Of a stretch of 56,874 nt of DNA, positions 44,401-54,243 are shown piece after piece. Source of the DNA: a virus; IMG/VR virus record IMGVR_UViG_3300020472_000030, positions 1 to 56,874 of that record; one strand, 5' to 3'. The notes under the pieces are model-generated. The model was not told the origin of the DNA. It did not search any database and saw only the letters and a list, made by a program, of their open reading frames with translations. The stretch's first letter is position 1. Every line of letters begins with the position of its first letter. The position numbers were made by a program, and so were the translations under genes.

Positions 44401-45473
44401 TGCAAAACGCGGTTGATACTGCCAAAGAAGAAGCAGATGCAGCAGCTCATACTTATTTATTAGAGTATGACAAAATAATGACAGCAACCGAAGATGCCTA
44501 CAGAAAAGACCGGGGTATAGCAAAAGATACGGCTTTAACAAGAGAACAAAAATATGACGTAGGTGAAATAGCTGGAAAAGAATTAGCGGGCCCAGGAGCA
44601 GCTTTTGATACGGCTCTGGACGACGAAACAGCAGCTAATAATGCTTTAACGAGAGAACAAAATAAATTTCAAGCAATTATTGGGCAAAACGAAGAAAAAA
44701 TTAAACAGCTCACGATAGACCTAGAAATGGTTGCTATAGGGGATCGTAATAAAATTTTAGCGCAGTTAATTGCAGAGGCGAAAAAGGATGGTTTAACTGC
44801 AGATGAAATGGATATCGAAGCTCTTAAAAAACAAGCAGATGAAATGAATAATTTAGCCACTTTAGCAGAACAGAAACAATCGCTTTTTGATAGCATTGAA
44901 GGTAGTATGGAAGGAGCTTTTGCAAGTATAATAGAAGGGTCAAAATCAGCAAAAGACGCTTTTGCTGATATGGCAAAATCTATTATTAAACACATTATAA
45001 AAATGGTTGCAGAAATGATGGTTGCAAAAATTCTGTCAAGTAGTATGTTCTCTTGGCTAGCCCCTGCTGGAAAAGACGGAGGAATAAGTCCTGGCCTTAA
45101 AAAGGGCGGAATTATGCCAGCTTATGCAGGCGGAGGCTACTCAGCAGGACCGAAAAGAAATTTTAGTAGGGGAGGAACCGCAAGAGGCCCTAATTCAGGC
45201 TATAATGCTATTCTTCACGGAAATGAAGCAGTAGTTCCTTTACCTGACAATAGACATATTCCTGTAGAAATGAAAGGTGGAGGAGGACAACAAAATAATG
45301 TTACTGTTAATGTTACTATGAACGGTGACAGCGCGGGAAATACTACATCATCTACAGCAGGAGATAGTGCACAAGCAAGTAAGCTAGGAGATATGGTTGC
45401 AAAAGCAGTTCAAGAAGAGTTGCAAAATCAAAAACGTTCGGGCGGAATACTTAGCCCATATGGAGTGGCATAA
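41475..45473 (+). CDS. Tape measure protein (1332 aa)
   Basis: Starts at the last base of the T part. N-terminal region with AANMTSNSTKQYSKMQQGMGG, hydrophobic segments (YATLAAQVFAVSAAFQFL, AMNSIFNVMAIAGIIAMIW), then long coiled coil, and a C-terminal AFADMAKSIIKHIIKMVAEMMVAKIL typical of tape measures. Length sets tail length: about 1330 residues corresponds to roughly 200 nm by the usual 0.15 nm per residue. Part of the protein may form the DNA channel in the inner membrane at ejection. Confidence 0.93.
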   Translation: MAKNQVYIDVVIDDKGTTKRVAVNAKKLGIELEKSGVAADRAATGQDKIAKSARDVDRNMRGAANMTSNSTKQYSKMQQGMGGLVGAYATLAAQVFAVSAAFQFLQNASDFKNLVAGQEALGTVTGVAYKTITHAMIEATDAQLKYIDAARAAAIGTAAGLSSGQLTGLAEAAKNASFALGRDLTDSMNRLVRGVTKAEPELLDELGIILRLEPATEKYAQKIGKAREELNAYERTQAVANEVLGQAERKFGAIAELMDPSATALARFTKSFDELINIFKVGLIEGLTPILKFLTDNTMALVATLTLLGTPILKAILPNLALMRESAIKLGKVYEEQADKFEAAMDRQTAALEGQVAARKKAVAGAEADAKKALGKRDDAGTGGLGWLTGGAAGKANKGAATRILNNARKEMDQHGKILTGKLAGYNRQQLADLERAYAKKVQASKIATEKIIGHWQRAGLQIKRVGNSVMLGWNKAMVGMQTASRVAAVAMNSIFNVMAIAGIIAMIWEAGKALMNFIKPVNEALERQKEIVDELQRKYNQLGVEMGNAQKARKTLLTGTEQASSRGQSMASFDMPAFLENIDTLSNMTKGSEEFNKLQGTLMKALLAASKLDTRFVALADNIRNGEQVTKSQAERMTQLANEIINTGQIIDRLPETLQAADAAFVSLTSNFVKTTPMQEYLEIQQKAIDAQIVNLQEADRGQQALGKEIAKQIKIRQEQAKIDTEYWNNNKSLVARAVGGLNKFNKLTDAAQSKWRDLFGIEDLTKGSSYLSDEELANTKKTRIEAVDRVNDEIKALGKLRTEQQQIQKHETQRLNIQKERIRLEKAASDLASLGITKQGELNNLAQQEFNISKPYLKAQEDLNKAQTAITLNKIKGVKAGSDEDKQAQEVLRINTEQHRVAKLRYDLEMLRHNFLKAEIELQEKLLAGKIRIHELDRDTRRSEERSKDLSVFGSGRGNPIVAQAERKEKLRRLQNAVDTAKEEADAAAHTYLLEYDKIMTATEDAYRKDRGIAKDTALTREQKYDVGEIAGKELAGPGAAFDTALDDETAANNALTREQNKFQAIIGQNEEKIKQLTIDLEMVAIGDRNKILAQLIAEAKKDGLTADEMDIEALKKQADEMNNLATLAEQKQSLFDSIEGSMEGAFASIIEGSKSAKDAFADMAKSIIKHIIKMVAEMMVAKILSSSMFSWLAPAGKDGGISPGLKKGGIMPAYAGGGYSAGPKRNFSRGGTARGPNSGYNAILHGNEAVVPLPDNRHIPVEMKGGGGQQNNVTVNVTMNGDSAGNTTSSTAGDSAQASKLGDMVAKAVQEELQNQKRSGGILSPYGVA

Positions 45474-46069
45474 TGGCAATTGGATTTACCGTAACAGGGG
45501 TAACTGATAGAAAAATTGTTCCTGATAAAAATTTCTCAATTTCTAGTACTCCTAGGGTTAGGTTACAGAGGTTTGGAGACGGTTATGAACAGCGTTTAGC
45601 TGAAGGAATAAATAATAGAGTAGATACTTTTTCGCCAACTTTTACAAATCTTCCAAAAGCAGAAATAGATGATATACTTGCTTTTTTTGATACACAAGGG
45701 GGAATTACAGCTTTTAACTTTACATACCCTGATACTAACTCAACGAGTACTGCCACGGCAGTAGTAAGTGGAGCTGTAAGCAATACAACAGCTATTACTC
45801 TTACTTCTTCAACAAATAATTTAGATATTACTGTAGGAGCATCTATTACAGGGACAAATGTTACAACAGGCCCGGCTCCCACAGTTGAAAGTATTTCAGG
45901 AACAGCTTTAGTTGTTAATACGGCACAGAATAATGTTAGCGGCACTTTAACTTTTACAAATCCAAATGAAAGAACTGTAAAAGTAATTTGTGAAACTTGG
46001 AGTACAGCTTACACGAGTAGTGACTATTATTCTCTTCAAGCAACATTTAGGAGAGTGTACGAGCCATGA
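45473..46069 (+). CDS. Minor tail protein, M-type (198 aa)
   Basis: Starts PDKNFSISSTPRVRLQRFGDGYEQRLAEGIN, the lambda gpM-like pattern, with an inserted beta segment (SGAVSNTTAITLTSS...VSGTLTFTNP) before the C-terminal STAYTSSDYYSLQATFRRVYEP. Part of the distal tail/tip ring. Overlaps L by 4 bases. Confidence 0.85.
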   Translation: MAIGFTVTGVTDRKIVPDKNFSISSTPRVRLQRFGDGYEQRLAEGINNRVDTFSPTFTNLPKAEIDDILAFFDTQGGITAFNFTYPDTNSTSTATAVVSGAVSNTTAITLTSSTNNLDITVGASITGTNVTTGPAPTVESISGTALVVNTAQNNVSGTLTFTNPNERTVKVICETWSTAYTSSDYYSLQATFRRVYEP

Positions 46070-47265
46070 GCCAAGAACTGGGAGTAGATACTCTAAAGCA
46101 AGAAATCAATAGTGGGTATTTAGAATTTTATGAGTTAGTTGTAGGGGAGGGCTCTAATAATACGCTATATTTTCATGACGGTAAAAATGAAAATGCTGCA
46201 GATATACAGTATGATGGTAATACTTATATAGCAATACCAATTTTAATAAACGGTATAGAAATAAAAGGAGACGGAGCAATTGCTAGGCCTTCTCTTACTG
46301 TTGCTAATGTTGAGTCCTTAATAAAATCTAGTTCAAAATTCAAAACACAAATGGCGGATGGTACTTGGGGAGCTATAGTTGATGGAGTTCCTATTACAGC
46401 AAATGATTTCAAACTTGATGATTTAATTGGGTCAAGAATAACTAGAAGGCGGACTTTAGAAAAATATTTAACTAGTGACCCACTAGTTGAGTTCCCCAAA
46501 GACATATATATTATTGATAGAGTTGCACAGAAAACTAATCAATTCGTTACGTTTGAATTAGCGCCCCCACATGACCTAGGAGGAGTACGTCTACCTACTA
46601 GAAATGTTATTGGCAAATATTGTCCGTGGCGATATCAAGCAGCAAGAAATGGTATAGTTGCTTCTGATCGTTCTGGAGCATGTACTTGGGGAGAAGTAGA
46701 TCAAATTAAAAAAAGCGACGGTAATACTGTAAGTGTTTTTGTAACAGTAGATGATGAACCAATAGTAGGCAAGGCTACTATAGAAGGTTTAGGTTCTTAC
46801 TCTTCTAGTTGGTCTTCAGGCAACTCTAAAGCCTTGAACGATTTTGTAAAACATAATGGAGTTTATTGGCAGTCTAAAAGCGCCAGTAATACAGCAGAAC
46901 CAAGTGAAGCTAATTCGGTGTTTTGGCAAATATGTAGAGTACATACAACTTGGGCAGCGGATTCAGGAAGTACTAATTATACAGTAGATACCGATCCTCG
47001 TAAAAATAGCTATGTATATCATAATAATACTATTTGGAGAGCTACTACTGCACATACTAAAACTGCAACTTATACTCCTGAGCTAGGCTCAACACACTGG
47101 GCTCGTGCAGATGTTTGTGGAAAGTTATTACAATCCTGTAAAATGCGATATCAAGCCAAAGGAGTAAATACTAGCACAGGATTGTCTTTCCTTGCTTCTA
47201 CTGAATACGATTCAAATGTTACTCTTCCTTTTGGAGGTTTTCCTGGAAGCAGAAAGTTCAGTTAA
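46066..47265 (+). CDS. Tail-tip protein L with conserved Fe-S cysteines (399 aa)
   Basis: Lambda gpL-like: GGVRLPTRNVIGKYCPWRYQ, GACTWGEVDQ, DVCGKLLQSCKMRY and the C-terminal LPFGGFPGSRKF. Cysteines C186, C206, C351 and C358 correspond to the four that in lambda gpL bind a [4Fe-4S] cluster. Between the pairs an insertion (about residues 240-345) has two carbohydrate-binding-like repeats (ALNDFVKHNGVYWQSKSASN and NSYVYHNNTIWRATTAHT). Possible client of phage IscU/IscA. Confidence 0.9.
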   Translation: MSQELGVDTLKQEINSGYLEFYELVVGEGSNNTLYFHDGKNENAADIQYDGNTYIAIPILINGIEIKGDGAIARPSLTVANVESLIKSSSKFKTQMADGTWGAIVDGVPITANDFKLDDLIGSRITRRRTLEKYLTSDPLVEFPKDIYIIDRVAQKTNQFVTFELAPPHDLGGVRLPTRNVIGKYCPWRYQAARNGIVASDRSGACTWGEVDQIKKSDGNTVSVFVTVDDEPIVGKATIEGLGSYSSSWSSGNSKALNDFVKHNGVYWQSKSASNTAEPSEANSVFWQICRVHTTWAADSGSTNYTVDTDPRKNSYVYHNNTIWRATTAHTKTATYTPELGSTHWARADVCGKLLQSCKMRYQAKGVNTSTGLSFLASTEYDSNVTLPFGGFPGSRKFS

Positions 47266-47966
47266 TGGATTTTTTAGAAGAAATAAGAAAGCATTTTGAA
47301 GAGGCCTACCCCAAAGAAGGGTGTGGTATACTAGCAGTTGTAAAAGGAAAACAGAAATGGTTTCCTTGTACAAATATAGCAGACGAAAATAGTCACTTTA
47401 TAATTGATACACAAGAGTATTTAAAAATTGCCAGAACTTCAGATATAATAGGAATAGTACATAGTCATCCTGATGAGTCTTCAAAGCCTTCTGAGTTGGA
47501 TATTAATACATGTAATGCAATGGGTAAAAAGTTCTATATTTTTAGTTACCCAGAAATGGATCTAACTATCGTAGAGCCCGAAACTGATACTGCGAATCTT
47601 TTTGGACGAGAGTATGAATTTGGTAAGGCTGACTGTTTTGAGGCAATGAGAGACTATTTACTTACTCAAAATATAGAAATACCTCCTAGAGCTATGTTTG
47701 TTGAAGATTATTGGGATAAAGGTATTGATTATTTTTACGAAGATATGATAAAAAATTGGGGCGGTTATCCGGTGGATATAAATACAGATTTACAAGTAAA
47801 TGATGTTTTAATTTTTAAAGTATTTTCGGAGTTAAATAATCATTGTGGAGTTTATTTAGGTAAAGATATATTTTATCATCATGCAGAAAATCAATTGTCT
47901 TGTAGGGAAAATATTTATCCAAGATGGCATAAATGGTTAGTAGGAGCTTATAGATATGCAGCGTAA
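47265..47966 (+). CDS. Tail-tip K protein: JAMM peptidase plus NlpC/P60 domain
   Basis: 233 residues. N-terminal JAMM-like motif GIVHSHPDESSKPSELD (HxH...S..D) with upstream Glu, then a C-terminal NlpC/P60 part with Cys in KADCFEAM, His in NNHCGVYLG and final HHAE. Lambda gpK is the same two-domain protein. It may cut peptide cross-links in the wall at infection and process tail proteins. Starts 1 base after the L stop. Confidence 0.9.
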   Translation: MDFLEEIRKHFEEAYPKEGCGILAVVKGKQKWFPCTNIADENSHFIIDTQEYLKIARTSDIIGIVHSHPDESSKPSELDINTCNAMGKKFYIFSYPEMDLTIVEPETDTANLFGREYEFGKADCFEAMRDYLLTQNIEIPPRAMFVEDYWDKGIDYFYEDMIKNWGGYPVDINTDLQVNDVLIFKVFSELNNHCGVYLGKDIFYHHAENQLSCRENIYPRWHKWLVGAYRYAA

Positions 47967-48642
47967 TGTTTACTTAGAGGGAGAATTAGGAGAGCGTTTT
48001 GGTACTCAAATGTGTTTTGAGGCGCCCACAGTTAAAGACGCGCTAAAACTAATAGAAGTAAATAATCCTAGTTTTCGAAAATATTTAATAGATTGTCATG
48101 AGAAAGGTGTTCAATTTCATATAGATGTAGCAGGAGAAGAACTAGAATATAACGAAGAACTTTTACTCCCTTTACATGAAGGAGATATTACTATTACTGC
48201 CGTACCTGAAGGGGCTGGCAGCGGGTTTAAAAAATTATTATTAGCAATAGCAATTATAGTGGTGGTAGTGGCTACAGGGGGCTTTGCAGGTCTTGGCGCA
48301 GCTGCTCCAGCCACCACTGGTTGGGCAGTCGGTGCCGCAGGGGCTCTCTCAATTCCAGGAATGATACTAGTTGGTTTTACAATGAGTCTTGCTATGGCGG
48401 GCTTGACAGAAATGATGGCTCCAGATCCTTCTGTCGATTCTGATCAAGAACAATCATATCTATTTAATGGAGCAGAACAAAATATTATTGAAGGGGACCC
48501 TGTACCTGTACTATATGGTCAATTACGAGTTCCTGGTAGACCAATCGGGTTTTCCATAAAAAATGCTGTTCCAAACTACGGAGGAATGGGAGCAAATGGA
48601 GTGCCCGGAGCAGGTAGACATGGCTATATTTTTCCTTTTTAA
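47956..48642 (+). CDS. Tail assembly protein I (228 aa)
   Basis: Ubiquitin-like N-terminal half (NVYLEGELGERFGTQMCFEAPTVKDALKLI, VDIxDGDxxITAVPEGAGSG-type end), then a Gly/Ala-rich hydrophobic middle (LAIAIIVVVVATGGFAG) and QEQSYLFNGAEQNIIEGDPVPVLYGQLRVPG. This is lambda gpI-like; required for tip assembly in lambda. Overlaps K by 11 bases. Confidence 0.9.
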   Translation: MQRNVYLEGELGERFGTQMCFEAPTVKDALKLIEVNNPSFRKYLIDCHEKGVQFHIDVAGEELEYNEELLLPLHEGDITITAVPEGAGSGFKKLLLAIAIIVVVVATGGFAGLGAAAPATTGWAVGAAGALSIPGMILVGFTMSLAMAGLTEMMAPDPSVDSDQEQSYLFNGAEQNIIEGDPVPVLYGQLRVPGRPIGFSIKNAVPNYGGMGANGVPGAGRHGYIFPF

Positions 48643-48645
48643 ATT

Positions 48646-51600
48646 ATGAGTACTCAAGCAGGAATAAAAGCAAGCGATAGACGAGCAGGACAACCTACTA
48701 AAATAAATTTAGTGGGAGGCGGTGCTACGTATCAAGAAATTTCTATCACTGATATGATCTCAGAGGGAGAAATTGAAGGATTAGTAGAGTCTGGTTCTAG
48801 TATCTTTATGAATGAGGATCCTTTATTTGATATAAGTGAAGTTCCTAATGCTAATAACTCCGGAGTGGTAGCTACTGGTACTTCGGGAGCCTCTACTTTA
48901 ACATTAAATAAAGCTATCTCTCAAGTTAAAAGTGATTCTTCCGATTTATTTATAGGAGTAACATTCAGAGCGAATGTCAGGCTTTCCAATAAACAGTATA
49001 TTGATAACGGCGACACCGTTCCTGTAGGGCTAAAGTGCGACATGGTAGCTAGTAGTAACCACTTTTATTCCACTATGGAATTTGATTCTAGTGAAGGAAA
49101 AGTCTTTTCTTTTTCAAACTTTCATCACGGGGTTGCAGGGATAACATTAACCCTTGATAGTGGAGCGGTACTGCATGGTCATATGTCAGACTATACTAAT
49201 GCTACAACGGCTGAATTTACTTGTCTGTACGTAAACGGTGTAGACTCTTTCATTAATGACTCAGATTTTGTTCAGAGTCCTCCAAACCAGCATATACTAG
49301 ATATTACTTCATGGTATAAAGTACAGTCAATATCTGGCACCACCGTTACATTAGCAGCCGCATTACCAATGTCCTATGATAAGAAACAAATAATAGTATC
49401 TGGTGATTTTGAGGTTGAAAATGCTGAGAGTAAAAAACATCCCGGAGCAAGTTTTCATTTTAGAACAGGAACTTTAATACAGCCTCCCGTAGGAAAAGAG
49501 GGAAATGTAGGTAATACTACAACCGGTCTGACTTTACCGGCGGGAAATCTGGTAAAAAATAGTGCAAAAACTATAACTACTGCGGCCCTCACGGGCGCGC
49601 AAAAAAGAGAAACAGATTCAGTAAGATTTAGTATTCGATACCCTTCTGGTCTTTATGGTTATGATGACTCAGATGGCGATGAGTTCCAAACAAGGACTGC
49701 ATATAGAGTTGAGCTAGGAATTAAGCGAAGCGGTCAAAGTATGCAGTATTTTAAAATTGATGGAAATATTTCTGCTTCAACTTCTAGTTATCTTTCTGGT
49801 AACTCTACAGAGGCTCTTTTAGGTCATTGGGCATTAAAAAAATCTGCAATTTCTTTTCAGCATGAATTAGACTTAACTCCATACCAGCCTTTTGAAGATT
49901 TTGCAATACGTATAACTCGATTAACAAATCATGGAACTATTGATGATGGAGCAGATTATCAACGCCCTCATAGATATGACTTACGACCAGAAACAAAAAG
50001 TAAGTATAAATTAGTAGGCGGAGCAGTAATTGATTCTGCTGTAGCTATCATACAAGAAAAGTTAAATTATCCTTATACTTCTGTTGCAAGTATTAATTTT
50101 AACTCTAAGGTGTTTGCCGCTGTTCCTAAACGCTCATATGAAGTAAAAGGCTTAAAAATAGAGGTTCCTTCTAATTATATAACAAGAGACGAATATCGAT
50201 CTACAAGCACAGTTCCAGGAGGTGTTGAAGCGGTATATCAAAGAAACCTTACTACTGGAGCAGATGCGGGCTCAGAACAAGCATGGGACGGCAACTTTAG
50301 GGATGAAAAAGTATACTGTAATAATCCGGCATGGGTTTTCTATGATATTTTAACTAATAATCGATACGGTTTAGGTGCTTGGTTAAAAAAGCAAGAAATT
50401 GATAAATATTCTCTTTATAAAATTGGAAGATACTGTGATGAACTAGTTTCCGATGGAAAAGGAGGAAAAGAGCCTAGATTTACTGCCAATCTTTATTTAA
50501 CTAAAGCAACGGATGCTTACAAAGTTCTTAAAGACATGGCAACAATTTTTAGGGGTATGTTGTACTGGCTTGATGGAACTCTTATACCTGTAATTGACGA
50601 AAAAAGAGAGCCGGTTTATAACTTTTCAAAATCAAATGTAATCAACGGAGCATTTAATTATGAAAGCACGGGCAGTAAAACCCGAGCAAATCAATATATA
50701 GTAACTTGGAATAATCCAGAATCCCAATATAAGTTAGAACCTATAATTGTAGAAGATCGCGATAATATTATTAGAACAAATAAAATTATAAAAGAGACAG
50801 CGGTTGCATTTGGCTGCACTTCAGAAGGACAAGCACTTCGTTATGGTCGTTGGAAACTTTGGACAGCCATTAATCAAACAGAAATAGTAACTTTTCAAAC
50901 AGGAATTAATGCGTCTTTTTTAACTCCTGGAGATATTATAAATATTACAGATGATAGTGATTATAATATTCCTTTTAGTGGTCGAGTAAGCTCTTATACT
51001 GAAACAGGAGGAAATCTATTAACTCTTGATAGAGATATAGATGGGCATTTATCTACTTCGGGGTATACTTATACGCTATCTTTAATAGTACCAAAAGATA
51101 CTGCTGTACTTAACCAAGCATCTGCAACAATTAATTCCTCCTCTTATTCTAGAGGGGATATTGTTACTACAGCAAGAACTGTGCATAATGGGTCACAAGT
51201 TACTTTAATTGATACAAGTGATACCGCACAAACCGAATTAAATCTTGTTAGCGCTTTAGATGATTCTAACGAACATATTAATTTATTACGAAATACTTCC
51301 ACTATTGTACAAGAAAGAACCTTAACAGGGAGTACAACTATTAATGGTGTTGGCTGTACAGTTCCTAGTGCTGCCACGGAGGGAAAAACTACTCTTAGTC
51401 TTACTGTTGCTTTGGACGAAGTTAGTGCGGCTGATTTGAAAGAATCAATTTGGGCAATAAAACAAATAGATACAGGGGCAGGTAAAGAAACAGCCTCTTC
51501 CCCAAAAGAATATAAAATTCTAAGCATAGCTCAGGATGACAATGGTGCTTTTACAATAACATCAGTAGAATTTTATAATGAGAAATTTGATGACATAGAA

Positions 51601-54219
51601 AACGATTTTAATCTAGCGGTTGACGATCCTGTAACTCCTCCCGAGCCTGATACAGCTCCTCCCGTACCTTTAGGACTACGCATTCTTAGAGTTCCGGACA
51701 GAAGAAAAGCAGGGGAAGAAATATTAATTGAGTGGGATGAGCCAGCAAATTATGATTATTTAGCAGGATACGAACTTAGGCACAATTTAAGCGAGGATTC
51801 TGAATTTCAAGATGTATTTATACCTGTAACGGGTTCTCGATCTAGAAAATTTACAGGTATTGCTGATGGTGTATACGAAATTTATGTAAGATCTATTAGT
51901 AACTTTAATAAAAGATCTAAGCCCGCTGAAACTAAATTAAAGGTCACAGATTATTTTGGTGGAGGGGTACGAACTCGCGGAGTCCTAATAGGGGGATTGT
52001 GCTCCCAAGCTTTAGAAGTGAATACAACTACGGGTGCGGTATCTTTTGCAGCAAATTATAATATAAGTCCTCCTGAGGGCTCCTCTACAGAGGACGATAC
52101 TGCGGCTTTTAAATCAAATAATACTTCAAATGCTTCTTCTCGCACTCATACTGTAACAGGACTAGCCAGTGGTAGTTGGCCAGGATGGAAAAATGCCAGC
52201 AATGTTAGAGGGGCTAAGCTGCTTTATGATTACTCTAATGCAGACCATGCAAGTAATGATCCAATTAGACTTGTTGCTTGGAAAAGAGATGATGATTTAA
52301 ATGTTGAATACTTTTATGACGCAGATAAATATATTGCAAATGCGGCTAGTATATGGACAAATCTATCCGGTACAGTAGCAGTTGCAGCAAATTCAAATAA
52401 AGTAGTAGGATCAGGAACAAGTTTTAATAGTTTAGATATAACTAGAATATTAAAGTTTTCGTCAACTAAAGCGGCACGGATAGCTTATATTGAAAACGAT
52501 ACAACATTATATATTGATAAGGTTTTTGATTCAGCAGTTAGTGCAGGTACTACGGCAGCAGCAGATGAGTTAGCTATAGATTATTTACAGGACTTCTTTA
52601 TTGCAGATGTAACATATAATCCTGCAAATAGTAAGTATGCTATGAAGTCTCATGTTACTCAAACAGATTCTTTAATAGGGCTATCGGGAAAAACAGTAGT
52701 TTTAACATCGGATGATTTTTCTATAATATATGATGAAGAGGGTGGAAGTCCTGTATATACAAGTAGTGGAAGTAGTCGAATTATATTAACAGCAACTCCT
52801 TATAATTTTACAGATCCATTGTTTAGGTTTACTTTTGCAGGAACAGCAGGTAATTGGGTAGATACTACAAATACCGATGCTGCTACTTATACATTCTATG
52901 AGCCTGGAGGATCAACTCCAAGCATTCCTGCCACTTACAATAAAGCAGACTGGCCCAAAGTAGTAAAAGTAGAAGCGGGAGAAAAGCCTGCGGGCTGGAG
53001 TTCTGGGGCTCCTGATGAAGTTTCTGCAATAGATAGTGTTTCTCTTATCGGTGTTAAAGTAGGTAGTGGTGGTGTTGCCCTTTCAAATCCCAATTCAGCA
53101 CATACATACTCTGTTCCGGCAGGGGGTGCCGCAACAGGCGTCTCTATAGAGGGAACAACTCTTGAGTTAATTGTCGGAGGAGTAGTATATGACTATATAG
53201 GAAAAACAAGTGGATGGAGTTCAGGGGACCCTCTTGCGTCTGGACAGAGCCTTGATAATAAAGAATGGTACATTTCAGGAATAGATATTACTACAGGAGG
53301 CTCGGGAAATTTAACCCTTGGAACCCCTACAAGCGAAGCAAATGATATAGTTACTATTGGTAATCATACAGGAGTTTCAGGAACTCCTAGTGTAGTTGTT
53401 GTAACGTATACAATAACTTATAAACAGGCTGGAGTACAAAAGACAATAAAAACTACCCAGTCTTTAACTAAATCTATTACTGGAAATACTGGCGTTGGAA
53501 CTAATGGGTTGGATGGAACTAATGTTACTTTAACGCCTTCCTCTCCTGCGGTTACTTATACTTATGATGGAACAAACTGGGATGCTTCTGTTGCTTCCGT
53601 TACAATAACGGTAACTCCAGACGGAATAACAAGTCCTAGTTACAGTTGGTCTGGTGCAGGGTCAGGTACAGGAGCTGTAAGAACTATTTCTTTTGCCAGT
53701 AATCTAGCGGAAGGAAATATTCCAGCAGCTCAAACCGCATCCGTAACAGTATCAGGAACAAAATCAGACGGAACTACTAACTTTAGTCAAGCTCATAGTA
53801 TGACAATTCCTGTTGCAAAAGCACATAAAGGTACAGACGGAACACCAGGAGGACCCGGGTTTTTCTTCTTAAAAAGATCAGGAACAGGAACAGCAACGGG
53901 AACACCAGGACAAGAACTAGGCGAACCATCTAGTAGTGAAATTGCAAGCCCAGCAGACGGACATATAGCTATTGTAGAAAATAGTGCAAGCCCTCCTGCT
54001 CAAAAAGCATATAAACACGATGGGTCTAATTGGGGTTCATCAGGAACTTTTATTTTTGCTGACATAATAGGTGCAAATGCAATCGGAGCCAGTCAACTAG
54101 CAATTTCTAATGCTTCAGCAGGATCTGCAGGTATTTATATGAATACCAATTCTGGAAACCCACTAATCGAAATACATGATGGCCAAAACTACCGCGTGAA
54201 ACTTGGTTATTTAGGCTAA
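48646..54219 (+). CDS. Central tail-tip protein J (host-specificity, 1857 aa)
   Basis: N-terminal ~900 residues follow lambda gpJ: ITDMISEGEIEGLVESG, PRFTANLYLTKATDAYKVLKDMATIFRGML, VIDEKREPVYNFSKSNVING, and the HDII insertion. A fibronectin type III domain occupies about residues 1000-1105 (APPVPLGLRILRVPDRRKAG...EIYVRSISN). The distal ~700 residues are Ser/Thr/Gly-rich repeats ending YMNTNSGNPLIEIHDGQNYRV. It is the receptor-contact protein of siphovirus tips. A promoter follows. Confidence 0.93.
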   Translation: MSTQAGIKASDRRAGQPTKINLVGGGATYQEISITDMISEGEIEGLVESGSSIFMNEDPLFDISEVPNANNSGVVATGTSGASTLTLNKAISQVKSDSSDLFIGVTFRANVRLSNKQYIDNGDTVPVGLKCDMVASSNHFYSTMEFDSSEGKVFSFSNFHHGVAGITLTLDSGAVLHGHMSDYTNATTAEFTCLYVNGVDSFINDSDFVQSPPNQHILDITSWYKVQSISGTTVTLAAALPMSYDKKQIIVSGDFEVENAESKKHPGASFHFRTGTLIQPPVGKEGNVGNTTTGLTLPAGNLVKNSAKTITTAALTGAQKRETDSVRFSIRYPSGLYGYDDSDGDEFQTRTAYRVELGIKRSGQSMQYFKIDGNISASTSSYLSGNSTEALLGHWALKKSAISFQHELDLTPYQPFEDFAIRITRLTNHGTIDDGADYQRPHRYDLRPETKSKYKLVGGAVIDSAVAIIQEKLNYPYTSVASINFNSKVFAAVPKRSYEVKGLKIEVPSNYITRDEYRSTSTVPGGVEAVYQRNLTTGADAGSEQAWDGNFRDEKVYCNNPAWVFYDILTNNRYGLGAWLKKQEIDKYSLYKIGRYCDELVSDGKGGKEPRFTANLYLTKATDAYKVLKDMATIFRGMLYWLDGTLIPVIDEKREPVYNFSKSNVINGAFNYESTGSKTRANQYIVTWNNPESQYKLEPIIVEDRDNIIRTNKIIKETAVAFGCTSEGQALRYGRWKLWTAINQTEIVTFQTGINASFLTPGDIINITDDSDYNIPFSGRVSSYTETGGNLLTLDRDIDGHLSTSGYTYTLSLIVPKDTAVLNQASATINSSSYSRGDIVTTARTVHNGSQVTLIDTSDTAQTELNLVSALDDSNEHINLLRNTSTIVQERTLTGSTTINGVGCTVPSAATEGKTTLSLTVALDEVSAADLKESIWAIKQIDTGAGKETASSPKEYKILSIAQDDNGAFTITSVEFYNEKFDDIENDFNLAVDDPVTPPEPDTAPPVPLGLRILRVPDRRKAGEEILIEWDEPANYDYLAGYELRHNLSEDSEFQDVFIPVTGSRSRKFTGIADGVYEIYVRSISNFNKRSKPAETKLKVTDYFGGGVRTRGVLIGGLCSQALEVNTTTGAVSFAANYNISPPEGSSTEDDTAAFKSNNTSNASSRTHTVTGLASGSWPGWKNASNVRGAKLLYDYSNADHASNDPIRLVAWKRDDDLNVEYFYDADKYIANAASIWTNLSGTVAVAANSNKVVGSGTSFNSLDITRILKFSSTKAARIAYIENDTTLYIDKVFDSAVSAGTTAAADELAIDYLQDFFIADVTYNPANSKYAMKSHVTQTDSLIGLSGKTVVLTSDDFSIIYDEEGGSPVYTSSGSSRIILTATPYNFTDPLFRFTFAGTAGNWVDTTNTDAATYTFYEPGGSTPSIPATYNKADWPKVVKVEAGEKPAGWSSGAPDEVSAIDSVSLIGVKVGSGGVALSNPNSAHTYSVPAGGAATGVSIEGTTLELIVGGVVYDYIGKTSGWSSGDPLASGQSLDNKEWYISGIDITTGGSGNLTLGTPTSEANDIVTIGNHTGVSGTPSVVVVTYTITYKQAGVQKTIKTTQSLTKSITGNTGVGTNGLDGTNVTLTPSSPAVTYTYDGTNWDASVASVTITVTPDGITSPSYSWSGAGSGTGAVRTISFASNLAEGNIPAAQTASVTVSGTKSDGTTNFSQAHSMTIPVAKAHKGTDGTPGGPGFFFLKRSGTGTATGTPGQELGEPSSSEIASPADGHIAIVENSASPPAQKAYKHDGSNWGSSGTFIFADIIGANAIGASQLAISNASAGSAGIYMNTNSGNPLIEIHDGQNYRVKLGYLG

Positions 54220-54243
54220 TAGTAACCACCGAAAAAATAAAAC

